NCBI GenBank assembly: GCA_039583875.1
Contig: CM077159.1
Location: 105,921,295-105,985,294 of the forward strand
Reading direction: 5' to 3'
Length of the DNA: 64,000 bases
DNA from: Platanthera guangdongensis
Taxonomy: Eukaryota; Streptophyta; Magnoliopsida; Asparagales; Orchidaceae
Positions 20,430 through 31,688 of the stretch are shown in pieces (positions within the stretch are counted from its first letter, which is position 1; each line of letters opens with the position of its first letter). Both the position numbers and the translations under genes were made by a program. The notes below the pieces were generated by a model. It was not told the DNA's origin. It saw nothing but the letters and a program-made list of their open reading frames with translations, and searched no databases.

Positions 20430-20441
20430 TTGTATCAGAGC
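20430..20441 (+). other. Primer-binding site of element B
   Basis: TTGTATCAGAGC, two bases after the LTR. It has one mismatch to the initiator tRNA-Met site TGGTATCAGAGC. Confidence 0.85.
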
Positions 20442-20518
20442 CAGGTTGTTTGTTTTATAGGCTAACACCTGAACCATAAGTTCTGATAGATTTTTATTTT
20501 TTCCTAGAGAAATTTATC

Positions 20519-21650
20519 ATGGCACAAAACAAGGAATATTCAAGCATTAGACCTCCTGTGTGCAATCTAAATAAATTTGCACTATGGAAGACAAGGATTA
20601 GACTTTACATGAACTCTATTGACAAAGATATATATAATTCAATTTCACAAGTCCACCTCAACCATTGGCAACAACTAGCACCAGTGTTGTACCACCACCA
20701 TAATGGACAGAATCACAAAAGAAACTAAAGATTGTTGATGTCAGAGCTATGAACATATTAACTCAGACAATGTCAGATGACATCTTCCAAAAGGTTGTTG
20801 AATGCTCCTCAACAAGGGACATATGGAACTCCCTCAACACAATGGTTGCTGGATCTGCTGATGAAAGAAAAGACAGAAGATCACACCTTATCTCCCAATA
20901 TGAAAACTTCAAAAAGAAGAATCTGAATCTGTTGCTGATATGTACACAAGACTCAGTATCATTATCGATAAGCTGAAAACCTTAGAGAAGGATATCACAT
21001 TGACAGAGGTCAATGCTAAGATCCTCATGTATTTCCCTAGTACATGGGATTCAAGGATCTGGCCAATCAAGGAAGCCAAAAGCTTAAATGAGATTTCAAT
21101 AGAGACCTTATTGGGCAAGCTCAAATCTTATGAATAGCTCATCAAGATATGGGAAGCTGAGCAAAGGAATCCACCTGCGGTAAGGAAAGAGAAGAACATA
21201 GCCTTCCAAGCAATAAAAGAGGCAAAAGTTCTTCCAAAAAATGAAGATCTTATAGGGTCACTTGGCTGAGAGATTCTATAAATGACAAAGAAGGACTTTA
21301 GGAGAAGAGCATCTAGAAGGTCCATGACAAACCAAGGTTGATAAACTCCCACTAAAGAAATTGTATGTTTATGGGTGCAGGAAACCAGATATTCTCCAAA
21401 ATGTCCTGAGAATCAAAGAAGATAAGAAAAAGAGTACATGAAACACTCCAACAAACCTTCCTCCATGAAAACACAAAAAGAAGGAGGAGGGGCTTTGTAG
21501 CTGAAACTTGGAGTGAAACAGAATCTGAAACTTAATCCAGCTCAAGTGAAGATGAAGAAGAAGCAAGGCTAAGGAAGCCTGCTTGATGGCAATCAATGAA
21601 TCATGCAGTAACTCTGATGCTGAATCACAATCTGAGAAGATCGGGTAATC
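20519..21650 (+). pseudogene. gag: gag of element B
   Basis: ATG at 20519 opens MAQNKEYSSIRPPVCNLNKF, which aligns by position and pattern with the gag start of element C (W-K-x-R-x-R-L-x-M). Continuing in shifted frames are MSDDIFQKVVECSSTRDIWN, KDITLTEVNAKILMYFP and a decayed zinc-knuckle region near 21365-21410. An acidic Ser/Glu-rich stretch lies near 21490-21580. At least three frameshifts and several stops are present. It would have been the capsid and RNA-binding protein. Confidence 0.75.
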
Positions 21651-22109
21651 TCTTCACTTGATTTTTACTTCAGATCATTTTAAATTAGATTTCACATTAC
21701 TATTCAAAGATTTAATAAATATGAGAGAAAATAAAGCTTCTCAGAGAGACTAACTGAATTAGATAATCTTTCTTCAGAAAACCTTGAACTTAAAGAAATT
21801 TTAAAAATGCTAATGAACAATAGGCTCTTTAGAAAAAAGTTAAATGAGGCTAAAAGTTTGAAGAGTCCCATAATGGGAGAAGCATCAAACTGATGGATAT
21901 CACAAGCATAATTAATGTCAGGCTCAATGGAAAAACTGGGCTTGGGGCCTTCATCTAGTCAGCTATTCCTTTACAGAAAAATATATTTATCTACACCTAT
22001 AAATTGTTTCTGCTAAAGAAAATGAAATCTTACAAATTACCGATAAAGTCACTGAAATTTTACAAAAGGATAAAACAAAGTCAAAGTAAAAATTTCATAA
22101 CAATTATGT

Positions 22110-22360
22110 TCAAAATATTCACCGAACCGAGCTCGACAAACTAATCATTTTTCGTCGAAACAGATAATGACGAACTATGAACAAAGAATTTGAATATAAT
22201 AAGCATTCAAATGGCGCTCGATGAAAATAATTGATTCGTTGAACAGCGATCGACGAACGTGGAACACAGAACATAATCAATATTTTTCTGTGTACGGAGT
22301 TCGACGACTCATTTCCTTCGTCGAACTCAAAAACGACGAACTCATTTAATTCGTCGAACC
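22110..22360. repeat. Second TTCGWCGAA block, between gag and protease of element B
   Basis: About ten copies in both orientations (for example TTCGTCGAAAC near 22148, GATCGACGAACG near 22247, TTCGTCGAACTC near 22317, AACGACGAACTC near 22332, ATTCGTCGAACC near 22349). The surroundings are AT-rich with no coding signal. No equivalent block was seen at this position in C. Confidence 0.7.
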
Positions 22361-22555
22361 AAATATTTATAACAGAAATTTTAAATCTTTTCAACAATAC
22401 AATCAAGAACAAGAATTATAAATCTTTTGCACAGTGGATTATTTACCCTAGGAGATATCATCCACTGTTTACAAGGATCAACTGAGTATTCTTACATTTC
22501 TAATTATCATTATGTCAAGAAAATAGGACCTAAGGTATCCTGGGTCAAAAACATC

Positions 22556-25500
22556 TAATTTTTTGATGTAGGAAAAGAACTATCCTAACACAGTGGAACA
22601 GTGGTATTTGGATAGTGGTTGCTCAAAAACATATGACAGGTAGAAAAAGAAAACTTAATTGATTCAAAGCTAAGCTGGACCTAAGTCATTTTTGGAGACT
22701 CCAACTGTGACCAGACAAAGGGCTATGGGAATGTAAAGTTGGAGAAGTTACCTTCAAGAAGGTAGCTTATGTCAAAGGTCTCATGTATAACCTTATATCC
22801 ATAAGTCAATTATGTGATGAAGGTTATCAGGTAACTTTTAACAAATCATTATGTTCCATTACATCTGATGATAACAAAACTATTTTAACTGGAACTAAAC
22901 GGGGTAATATCTACTTAGTCAAGTTTTAACTCTGCAAAAATTAAATCTGTTTATTTAATTCAGTTTTGTAAAACTAGTGCTCTATGGCATAGAAAGTTTA
23001 GGACATGTCAACCTTAGGACAATTGCTAAATTATCTAGATACAACCTTGTCAGAGGACTGTCTTCTGTTTTTACACAAGAAAGAAGGACTTTGCAGAGCT
23101 TATCAATTAGGCAAACAAACTAAAAATAGTTTCAAACATTTCTAAAAAGTGATTCTCCCAGGATTTTGTATTTGATACATATGTACATTTTTGGAGATAT
23201 TCGCAGTACAAAGCTTGGAGGAAAGTCTTATACTCTAGTATTATTGATGATTTCTCTAGATTCACTTGGTGTTCTTCTGAGAAACAAGTCAGATAACTTT
23301 AAAGTTCTTACAGACTTTCTTAGGAACATCAAGATTGAGTACTCTACTCAGATTGCATTGATCAGAAGGATCATGGCACTGAGTTGAACTCTTCTCATCA
23401 AAGAATTTTGTGAGAAGAAAGGTATCGATATTATTTTCTGCTCCTAGAACTCCTCAACAAAATGGGGTGGCTGAAAGCAAAAAATAGAAACTTAATTGAA
23501 TCTGCTAAAACATTACTTGCAGATGCTCACTTACACATCCCATCCTTTTAGGTAGAGACAGTAAGCATAGCAAACTATGTTCTTAACAGGAGTTTGATTC
23601 ATAAACTAAAGTGTAAGACTCCTAGGAACTACTAAGAATAATAATCCTAAGGTTGATTATTTCAAAGTTTTTGGTTGCAAATGTATATACATAATAATGA
23701 AAGAAACACCTTAGAAAATTTGAAGCAAGCTGTAGAGGGAATTGTCCGGGATACTCCAAGTCAGCAAGGCTTATAGAGTATTTAATAAATCAACTCTAAA
23801 ATGTAAGAATCTATACATGTTTATTTTTAGAATCTAATATGTTTTACAAGAAGAGAGACATTGTACATAGAATCTTTTCAGGTACCAAATCTGTATGAGA
23901 AAATTGATGAAATAATCCAACACAAGGGATACAGTACATCCTTCTCAACAGATTGCTGATGATCATAGTGATAAAGAAATCATGAGATTTATACTGAAAA
24001 AATATTGTGGCAAATGAAATTCAACAAAGGAATAGCACCACAAAAAGGTGAACAACCAACTCTACCTGCTGATCTTGTCACACTAAGAGATCACCCGAGA
24101 TCTCAAGTGATTGGAGACACATCAGCTGGTGTTCAAACAAGGCATCAATTGAATCAAGATCAGATGGTGCTTGCTTTATTCTCATATTGAACCTCAATCT
24201 ATCAAAGAGCAAAACAAGAACCCCAAGGTCATTGCTTATAAGAAGGAACACAATCAGTTGAGAGATGTAGAGTGGGACTTAGTTCCTAGACCCAAAGACT
24301 ATCTAGTCATTGGAACAAAGTGGGCCTTTAGGAATAAGTTGGATGCTCAAGGAATCATTATAAGAATAAAGCAAGATTGGTAGCTCAAGGATACTATAGG
24401 AGGAAGGAATAGACTATGATCAGACATTTGCTCTTGTTGCAAGCTAGAGGTATCAGGATCTTTTTTGCTTTATGCAGCATTCAAGAAATTCACAGTATAT
24501 TAGATGGATGTGAAAGTGTCTTTCTAAATGTATAGCTCATGAAAGAAGGTTATATGGAACACCACCAAGTTTTATCTCTCCAAGTTATTTACTCATGTTT
24601 TTAGACTTAACAAAGCTCTTATGGTCTAAACAAGCTCGAAGAGGCTTGGTATGAGACTCTTGCTAGTTTATCTAGAAAATAATTTAGTAGGGCATTGTAG
24701 ATAAAATATTATTATTAGAATCATAAATCTAAAATTTTGCTAGTTCAAATATATGTAGATGGACATAATATTTGGCTCTACTGATTCAGACTATGTAAAA
24801 GTTTTCTGACCTAATGCATTCCAAGTTTTGAAACGAGTAGCATGAGTGAGCTACCCTATTCTTTGGTTACAAGTGAAGCAAATTCTCGATGGCATTTTCA
24901 TATCCCAATCTAAGTATTCTAAAGAGTTATTAAAAGATTTGGGATGCAGATGTCTGGCCATGAAAACACCTATGCCTACAAATGTTGTTGTTGATACTGA
25001 TGAACATGACAAGCTTGTTGATCAGAAAATTATAGGACTATCATTGGGTCCTTATTATATTAACAGACTAGTAGACCAGATATAATGTGCTACGGTTTTT
25101 GCTAGGTTTCTGGTAAATCCTAAAGAATCATCTAATTTTAGCTAAAAGATTTTAAGATATATAAAAGGTTGCCCAAATCTAGGACTTTGGTATCCAAACG
25201 AGTCAAAATTTGAATTAACTGGATTCTCAGATGTGCTAGCTGGATGCAGAGTTGACAGAAAAAAGTACATCAGGAAATTGTCAGTTTCTTGGTGATGGCT
25301 TGTGTCATGGGTTTTACAAGAAGCAGACTTCTGTGTCTACCTCAACTGCTGAAGCTGAAACATGGCAAATGGCAGTTGTTGTATAAATTCTGTGGATTCA
25401 AAATCAGCTACTAGATTTGGATACACTTAAATAATTTAAACTATATTTTGTGATAATACAAGTGCAATATCAATGCACAAAATCCAGTCCATCATAGCAT

Positions 25501-25680
25501 GACCAAGTATATAAAATAAGACATCATTTTCTAAGAGATAATGTAGACAAAAAAAAAAAACAATATTGGTTTTCATTTCTACTAATTTAGAAGGGCAGCT
25601 ATTTTCACAAAAACCCTTAGATGAAAAGAAAATCTTTTCTTCTTAAATCAGTTAGGCATGACTAATGGAGACTCATTAAT
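22556..25680 (+). pseudogene. pol: pol of element B: protease to RNase H, heavily decayed
   Basis: Protease WYLDSGC is at about 22603, where an extra A in the following A-run breaks CSKHMTG. Pre-integrase and integrase traces lie at 22980-23620. An integrase C-terminal trace is near 23650-23780. The reverse transcriptase blocks VIGTKWAFRNKLDAQG (24300) and LQVKQILDGIFISQ (24865) follow. RNase H (STAEAE region near 25345, TK tail near 25605) ends the gene. No reading frame survives more than about 80 codons. The gag stop at 22556-22558 is followed by TTTTTTGATGTAG, as at the same junction in A and C. Confidence 0.8.
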
Positions 25681-25714
25681 TTGATTTTTGTTCTAAGATC
25701 GCCAAATTATCCCC

Positions 25715-26007
25715 TTTCCTCGAAACGGAGCTCTTTTTGATAAAACTGTGAAATCTTTGTGCATTTTTTGTCAAATGGAGATTGATGAACTGTCTTAATA
25801 ACTATTTTGTCGAATGGAGATCGACGGATAGCTTCAAGTATTTTCGTCGAACGGAGCTCGATGAAATATATTTCTGTTCGTAACTTTTGTCGACCGAGAT
25901 CAAACGAAACATATTTCTTTTGAGAATTTTCGTCGAACAAGAGTTTGAAGCTTTATTTTTTCGTCGGATATATTTCACGTTTTCAACTTCTGAAAACTTA
26001 TAATTAG
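25715..26007 (+). promoter_or_regulatory. Third TTCGWCGAA block and TATA-like site before the third ORF of element B
   Basis: After the pol end, copies such as TTTGTCGAATGGAGATCGACG (about 25808-25828), TTCGTCGAACGGAGCTCGATG (about 25844-25864) and TTTTCGTCGAACAAG (about 25927) occur up to about 25972. TTATAATTAG at 25998-26007 lies 75 bp before the ATG at 26082. The placement matches the array plus TATA box of element C (31213-31656). Confidence 0.6.
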
Positions 26008-26081
26008 GTTTTTATCGAACTCTATCAGCCACTTTCTCCATTTCCATCTCTTGCGCTTGATCTTGTCGGTTCTATAGGAAA

Positions 26082-26140
26082 ATGGCAGTGTCGCAGGCGA
26101 ATCTCTCTGGATGAATTTGACGTAGTTTTGACATAGACAT
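26082..26140 (+). pseudogene. Start of the third (env-like) ORF of element B
   Basis: ATG 26082 (MAVSQANLSG) at the position where element C has its third ORF. A stop follows after ten codons, and element C is inserted at 26141. The continuation is at 38974. Confidence 0.45.
26136..26140. repeat. Target-site duplication GACAT, left copy (element C)
   Basis: GACAT directly precedes the left LTR; the same five bases follow the right LTR at 38974-38978. Confidence 0.92.
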
Positions 26141-26401
26141 TGAAAGATATGGTACCTAAACACCTAGAGGGGGGGGTGAATAGGTGACCTAAACCTTTTT
26201 AACTTTTGTTTGACAGCACAACAGTTTATCACAGATTATTACAGTTAACAGCAATTTCAGAAATCACACAGAAAAGCCACAACACAGCACAGCACAGCAG
26301 ACACACTAATTTATAGTGGTTCCCCATCTTTGGGTACATCCACTTTCCCCTTCGCCTATCTAGCAGTGTACTAGATTCGGCCAAACTTCTCCACTAGCTC
26401 A

Positions 26402-26593
26402 GAACCCAACAAGGTTCCTACCTCAGGCCCAAAGCCTTACACTCAGCCAAAAGGCCTACACTCAGCCACCCAGGCCTACACTCAGCCAATCAAAGGCCTA
26501 CACTCAGAGTTCTTCAACTCCTACACTCAGGCACCAAGCCCTACCCTCAGCCTTTAAAAAATAGGCTTACAATCACTCAGATCCAATGGATCT
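26402..26593 (-). other. Hairpin chain in the element C 3' LTR
   Basis: Up to nine inverted repeats in plus coordinates. The clear ones are GAACC/GGTTC (26402-26417), AGGC/GCCT (26425-26437), GAGTT/AACTC (26507-26520), AGCCT/AGGCT (26549-26567) and AGATCC/GGATCT (26579-26593); the others have 3-bp GCC/GGC stems. They are joined by TACACTC linkers (GAGTGTA in sense). The right LTR has the same chain at about 37262-37453. Confidence 0.65.
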
Positions 26594-27014
26594 TACAAGT
26601 TATAATAGAAATTACAAATTCTAACTCTACAACTCAGAAGGAATGAGAGGAGTTGAGAGTTTCTTGGAGAGTTCTTGGAAGAACTCAGCTTGATCCAAAC
26701 TGACTTAGCTTTCTTCAAAGCTTCTTGAGTAGAACTGAATTAGTCTGAATCTTCTGCAGTTGATCCTTGATCTCTGCTTCTTGAAATCCAGATGACTCTG
26801 AATTCTTCTTCTCAGCCTTAGTTCCAAAGACTGAATCCTTGGTGGAGCTCTCTCTCTCCAACTACTTAGATCTGCAGTTGGACTGCCTGATCTTTGTGTT
26901 GATCTTCTGTGTATCACTTCTTGATTAGTCTGATCAACTACTTCAATCACACCATGTAATGTTTGTGAACTTCTTAATTATTATCTCCACACCTTTCTGT
27001 AGACTGTGGGTGCC

Positions 27015-27022
27015 TATTTATA
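27015..27022 (-). promoter_or_regulatory. TATA box of the element C 3' LTR
   Basis: Minus-strand TATAAATA in GCCTATAAATAGGC, itself palindromic, about 157 bp downstream of the array. The same box is at 37877-37884 in the 5' LTR. Confidence 0.8.
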
Positions 27023-27178
27023 GGCTTCCTTCATGGTAACCGGCTGATCCGGTTTATAACAGTCTTTTGACTTTGCTGACAGTTGCTGTAGAACGGCTGG
27101 ATTGGCAGCTGTCATGTCAACCAGTCACTTCTTGAAATTCTCTAACTGTCAGTTAGTGTCGAGACTTTCTGTTCTTAA

Positions 27179-27961
27179 GTGTCGACACTTATAGACCAAG
27201 TGTCGACACATGTTGTGTAAGTGTCGACACAAGTCTACAAGGTGTCGACACATTCCCTGTATGTCTCGACACAGTTTCTTCTGCATGTGTCGACACTGAA
27301 ATTGAGTGTCGACACAAGCACTTGTACTTCATTCTTTCTGTATTCTTCTAAGTGTCGACACATCTCCTTTGTGTCGACACATCTTCATGTGTAGAAACTG
27401 TCAAGTGTCGACACTGCTTCTTGGTGTCGACACAAGTCTTCATTCTTGATTTTCAGCTGAGTGTCATTCCATTAGTGTCGACACTTATACTTAGAAATTT
27501 TACAAGTTTTCTGTTCTTTGCTAAGTGTCGACACAGCTCCTTGTGTCGACACTATCTTCAAGTGTTGAGTCTTCTGGTTATGTGTCGACACATGTGCTGA
27601 GTGTCGACACATTCTTTAAGTGTTGACTCTTTGATGAGTGTCGACACATTGTGTTGAGTGTCGACACTTTGTAATTAGTCTCTGCAGAATTATGCTGAGT
27701 GTCGACACAACTCCAAGTGTCGACACTGTCTGGTGTTGACTCAGCTCTTCAAGATGTCGACACTTCTGCTAAGTGTCGACACAGCTTTTCTGCATCCTTC
27801 TACACTGAGTGTCGACACAGCTCCAAGTGTCGACACTTTCTGACTGGTGTCGACACTTCTTCCCAGGTGTCGACACAATGACTCCAAGTGTCGACACTGC
27901 ATGTCTGGGTGTCGACACAAGCTTTCTCAAGTGTCGACACTTTGCCTCTGGGTGTCGACAC
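27179..27961. repeat. GTGTCGACAC palindrome array in the C 3' LTR
   Basis: By hand count about 28 exact copies of the perfect 10-bp palindrome GTGTCGACAC in 780 bp, plus variants (GTCTCGACAC, GTGTTGAC, ATGTCGACAC). Spacers vary from about 8 to 60 bp and are themselves unique. Confidence 0.97.
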
Positions 27962-28105
27962 ATGGACTTAGAAATTTTCAGCTTCAGTCCAGTGTATACC
28001 TAACCTGCACAATTAACTCAAACAAACATCAAATACATTCTGATGTATATCATTGAGTTAGGTGAGGCTTCTTCAAATCAGGTACATTTGACCATGTACC
28101 CAACA

Positions 28106-28117
28106 ATCTCCCCTATT
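28106..28117 (-). other. Polypurine tract of element C
   Basis: Minus-strand AATAGGGGAGAT lies directly before the 3' LTR start and corresponds to the element A tract. Confidence 0.85.
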
Positions 28118-28409
28118 TGGAGAAGTCATAACCCTTAGTCAATGATATACACCACTCATAATTAAAAAATACAAAATGATGTAAAACATATAAATGACAA
28201 CAGGGTAAAACTTGAACAGTAATAAACCACACATGTATACTTATTAAACATTGCAGAACAATTAAGAAACACACATATTTCAGAACATTCAAACTATATT
28301 TATCATATACTGTTCCAATAATGTTTCTTATACATTTTCAATGAAGTATTACAATGTTTTTCTCTTAACAAAATTACAATAAGCAACAAGTTAATTCCTA
28401 ATCTAGTGC

Positions 28410-31177
28410 TGATCAGGTTCTTTGATAACAATCCCTTTTCCAGCTTTAACTTGAGCTTTCACAGCAGCAGCAAGCAGCAGGCTCAGCTTCAGCAGTCTTC
28501 TTCCCTTTAGATCTTGCTTATCTGCCTTGATCTTCTGCCTTTCAAAATAATGATAAGGCTTGGGAAAGTACTTGCTAGGCTCCACAGCTGTTGGAGGTAG
28601 CTTTCCTAACTTGGCCTTCCTTCTGTGTTGGACAATGGCTTCTTGTCTAATCTCATGCTTTCTCCATTCAGCCTCTGAGAACCACTTGTTTCTCTCATGG
28701 GCATTATCCTTGGCGCTTTCCAGGCTGTAAGAATTATGTTTCTAGAAGTAGGGCTCCATTGTTCAAAATCTGGCTTTTGCTCAGCAATTTCCCTAAACTT
28801 CTTCTTTGACAGCCTAGTTTCTTCTTCTTTATCCAATGCCTCTTGCATAGCAGCTGTGATAGGTTGAACAACCTTTTCCAGAATAACATTTGGCTTGCCA
28901 GCAGTTGGACTATACATAGTGCTTACATCAGCATGAATCATTTCAAAGTCTGGAGGTGGATAGATGACATCAGCCACTGCTTGTTGCTCACCTCCAAGAA
29001 ATGTCCTTGAATACCAGATTCACCTACTTCATTGTCATCACACAGGGGAGGATATCCAAGTGTAGCCTTATAGAATTTGAAATCATTTTGCATGCTCAGA
29101 AACTGGCCTTGACTAACACTCTCTCCCCCTTTATGACTTCTTGAGCCATATGATCCCTTACATCATCTTTCTGAAATCGGATTTGGCTATCCAAATATCT
29201 TATGCCCTCTTTAAAGAAAGGTCTAAGCTTTGTAAGCTGTTCTGATATGACCTTCTGGGAATCTTTTATGGCATTTTTAACAGCAGCAATCTCTGCTTGA
29301 AATATCTTATCAAAATCAGCTTTGGCAGCAGCAGATGAAGTTGAAGGTTCAGCTGACTTATTCTTGATTTCAGTGACTATTGCATTGTGAGATGCAGTCA
29401 GTTATCATTCATTCTCAACTGATTCTCCAGCACATAGCCTTGCTTGACTGCTATATCATCCACTTTCTCTTTAATTGCTTCTTGATGTTTAGCTAGATAG
29501 ACCACAGCATTAGCACCCTTGTAAAACAATCAGTCATGCTGTTTTATAAGTTCATTTCAAACCTTATAGACTTGATTTCCTGGCCTAGATCAGTTTGCAG
29601 TGCTTGTGCCCTTCATCAACATAAGTTTCTAAGGCTTTCCTTTGTTCATCCATCTTGATTTGCATTGCAAGCAGTAGAGCACTATAATCAGTGGATGGAG
29701 CTTGTTGAACTAATGAATGCTGAGCAACTGTTTGTAGAGCCTTCTTATAGCTCTGGCTCCTCCTCTTGAATACAAAGAACTTCTTTTTCTTAGCTTGCTC
29801 AGCTTCCTCATCTTCAGAGTCAGATGTACTTGCTATATCCACCCTATCCTTAGGGCTGGATGGTCTTTCAGTATGCACATCTTGTGCCTGCTCAGAATCT
29901 AGCCTTATAGGCTCTTCTTGACTATCCAAAGTCTCCCCCTCAGCAACAGCATCCTTCACTGCATCAGCAGCAGTCTTTTCCATATCAAAATCTTCTTGAT
30001 CCAAGTTCAAAAACAGATCTTCCATGGTATACTCTGCTGGAGACTGTGCAGGAGATGTACTTGGTTCTTCAACACTGTATCAGGTATCACAATAGATGTG
30101 TCTGGAAGAACAACATCTGGTTCTGGGTTTGCTGGCTGATTTGCTGATGATCATCAGACAAATCAGATTGTTATACAAAAATTCAAAGTGTTAAGATCAA
30201 CAAGTACCTCTTGAATGATGAGAGTAGCCTGCTCACTATCCAGTGTAGATGGATGTTCTACAGCTGGAGGCTCCCCCTGGATATCAGCTGGCTCCTGAGG
30301 AGCAGGTGACTTTGCTGCAGTCACATCTACTGGACTTTCAGGAGTGAAGACCACCTGTTCTTCACTGCCTGAGCTGCTTGAGGACTCTTGAGGCACAGCA
30401 GCTGTCTTCCTTTTCTTCCTGGGAGGAGAGTCTGTTTTAGAAGTTTTGTTTCTCAGGGGTGGCCAAGTCCTTTGACACCAGCACCCTTTCCCATCTTGAG
30501 AATATTCTGGAGTCCATTCTCCTCATATGATTTATCTTTGTTCCTGCAGCAGTGCTCATTACCTCTGGAATGGATCCAGCCAGGTAGAGACTTATAATCC
30601 TGCCCAGATTGGGCTTCTTCAGGCTTTCCTTCACTTTCTCAAAAACCACCATTGACCAATCTGTCTTCAGAGTGAAGATGATTCTGGTCATTACTTCAAA
30701 CATGGAGGCAGACACCCTGTCATGCCCTCCTGGTTTGCACAGAATTACCTTGCCCACTACTTCTGACAAGAACTTGCCTTGATTGTTCATCCCCTTCCTA
30801 TTGAAGACTGATCCCACCTTCATCTGTGAATCCAGTCCACACCAAGTAAGAGCTTCCCTGGTCTTAGAAGCAGTTACCTCCTCTTCTTCTTGAATCTTAG
30901 GTAGCTGAAGTACCTTTCTCAAAGACTTGGGGGATAGTTTGACTTTGGTGCCATGCACCCTGGACTTGATTCTGAATCCAGAGTCGTCCACAGTTGCTTG
31001 AGTAAGAAATTCAATTACTTCTTTCTTCCAGATTTTCGTTGGTTCTGAAACCAAGAATTCCAGTCCTGAATCGCTGACTAGGGTAATCACCGATTTGAAT
31101 TCCTGATCGCTGTCGTCAAATGCGCCTCGCACGAGCTCATAGCCCTCGTTGACGTTCTCTTCCAGCTTGGGAGCCAT
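28410..31177 (-). pseudogene. Third (env-like) ORF of element C, with a nuclear localisation motif
   Basis: It begins at ATG 31177 (MAPKLEENVNEGYELVRGAF). A 246-codon globular-looking domain runs to 30437. After a frameshift near 30440 the next frame has PPRKKRK (30426-30406), a classical monopartite nuclear localisation signal. Ser/Glu-rich acidic sequence and a second basic cluster (KKKKFFVFKRRSQ, about 29800) follow. More segments continue in broken frames to a stop near 28410. SIRE elements are known for an 'env-like' third ORF. By eye I see no signal peptide and no membrane-spanning stretch here, which fits a nuclear protein better than an envelope. Function is unknown. Confidence 0.7.
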
Positions 31178-31212
31178 TAGGGTTTGAAGATTTAGTCTTG
31201 AGAAGAGAGAAA

Positions 31213-31656
31213 TGTCGACACAAGAGTTTAGGTCTCGAAACTTTGAAAGCGTGTCGACAACAAAGACAGAACCCTATTTATACCTTTCCTGTTTGAAGAC
31301 GAACAGGCGGGAGGAATTTCTAATGATGTGTCGACACTGTCAATAAGTGTCGACACTGACCTATAATGTCTCGACACTCATGTGTCGACACAAATTTAGT
31401 TAACAGATTCTATGTGTCGACACTTGGTTAAGTGTCGACAACACTATACTCGACATGTGTCGAGACTTTACTTATAAAAATCTGAGTAAAACTTAAGTGT
31501 CGACACCTTAGTGGATGTGTCGACACCTACTCGACATGTGTCGACACTAACATTCTGAAGTGTCGACACTAACTTCCTAGATGTGTCGACACCATTTTTC
31601 TGAAGTGTCGACACTTACTATTCTGTGTCGACATAGACTTGTCTATGTGTCGACAC
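31213..31656 (-). promoter_or_regulatory. Internal GTGTCGACAC array with TATA box, upstream of the third ORF of element C
   Basis: About 11 exact GTGTCGACAC copies and several variants lie between the pol stop (31691-31689) and the third ORF. The TATA box TATAAATA is at 31282-31275 (minus), in GGTATAAATAGGG, 46 bp past the last exact upstream copy and about 100 bp before ATG 31177. Arrangement and motif match the LTR promoter of the same element. Confidence 0.75.
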
Positions 31657-31688
31657 CTTTTTACTTAGCCAATTTTTGTTCTGTATAC

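Larger units (their letters stand above)
26141..28105 (-). repeat. 3' LTR of element C (1965 bp)
   Basis: On the minus strand it runs from TGTTGGGTACATGG to ATCTTTCA. Contents in sense order: the GTGTCGACAC array (27961-27179), TATA box (27022-27015), hairpin chain with GAGTGTA linkers (26593-26402), the conserved GGGGAACCACTATAAAT block (about 26325-26309), and the C-rich block with CACCTA/TAGGTG arms near its end (about 26193-26168). Confidence 0.95.

Noticed and set aside
27179..27961. GTGTCGACAC array read as a CRISPR array
   Set aside because: The repeat is only 10 bp, spacing is irregular (about 8-60 bp), spacers are duplicated in the partner LTR, and the context is a plant retrotransposon LTR.
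27352..28056. Cys/His-rich ORFs over the palindrome array (VDTSS and CRHS repeats)
   Set aside because: They are translations of GTGTCGACAC in different frames and exist on both strands; no coding evidence.
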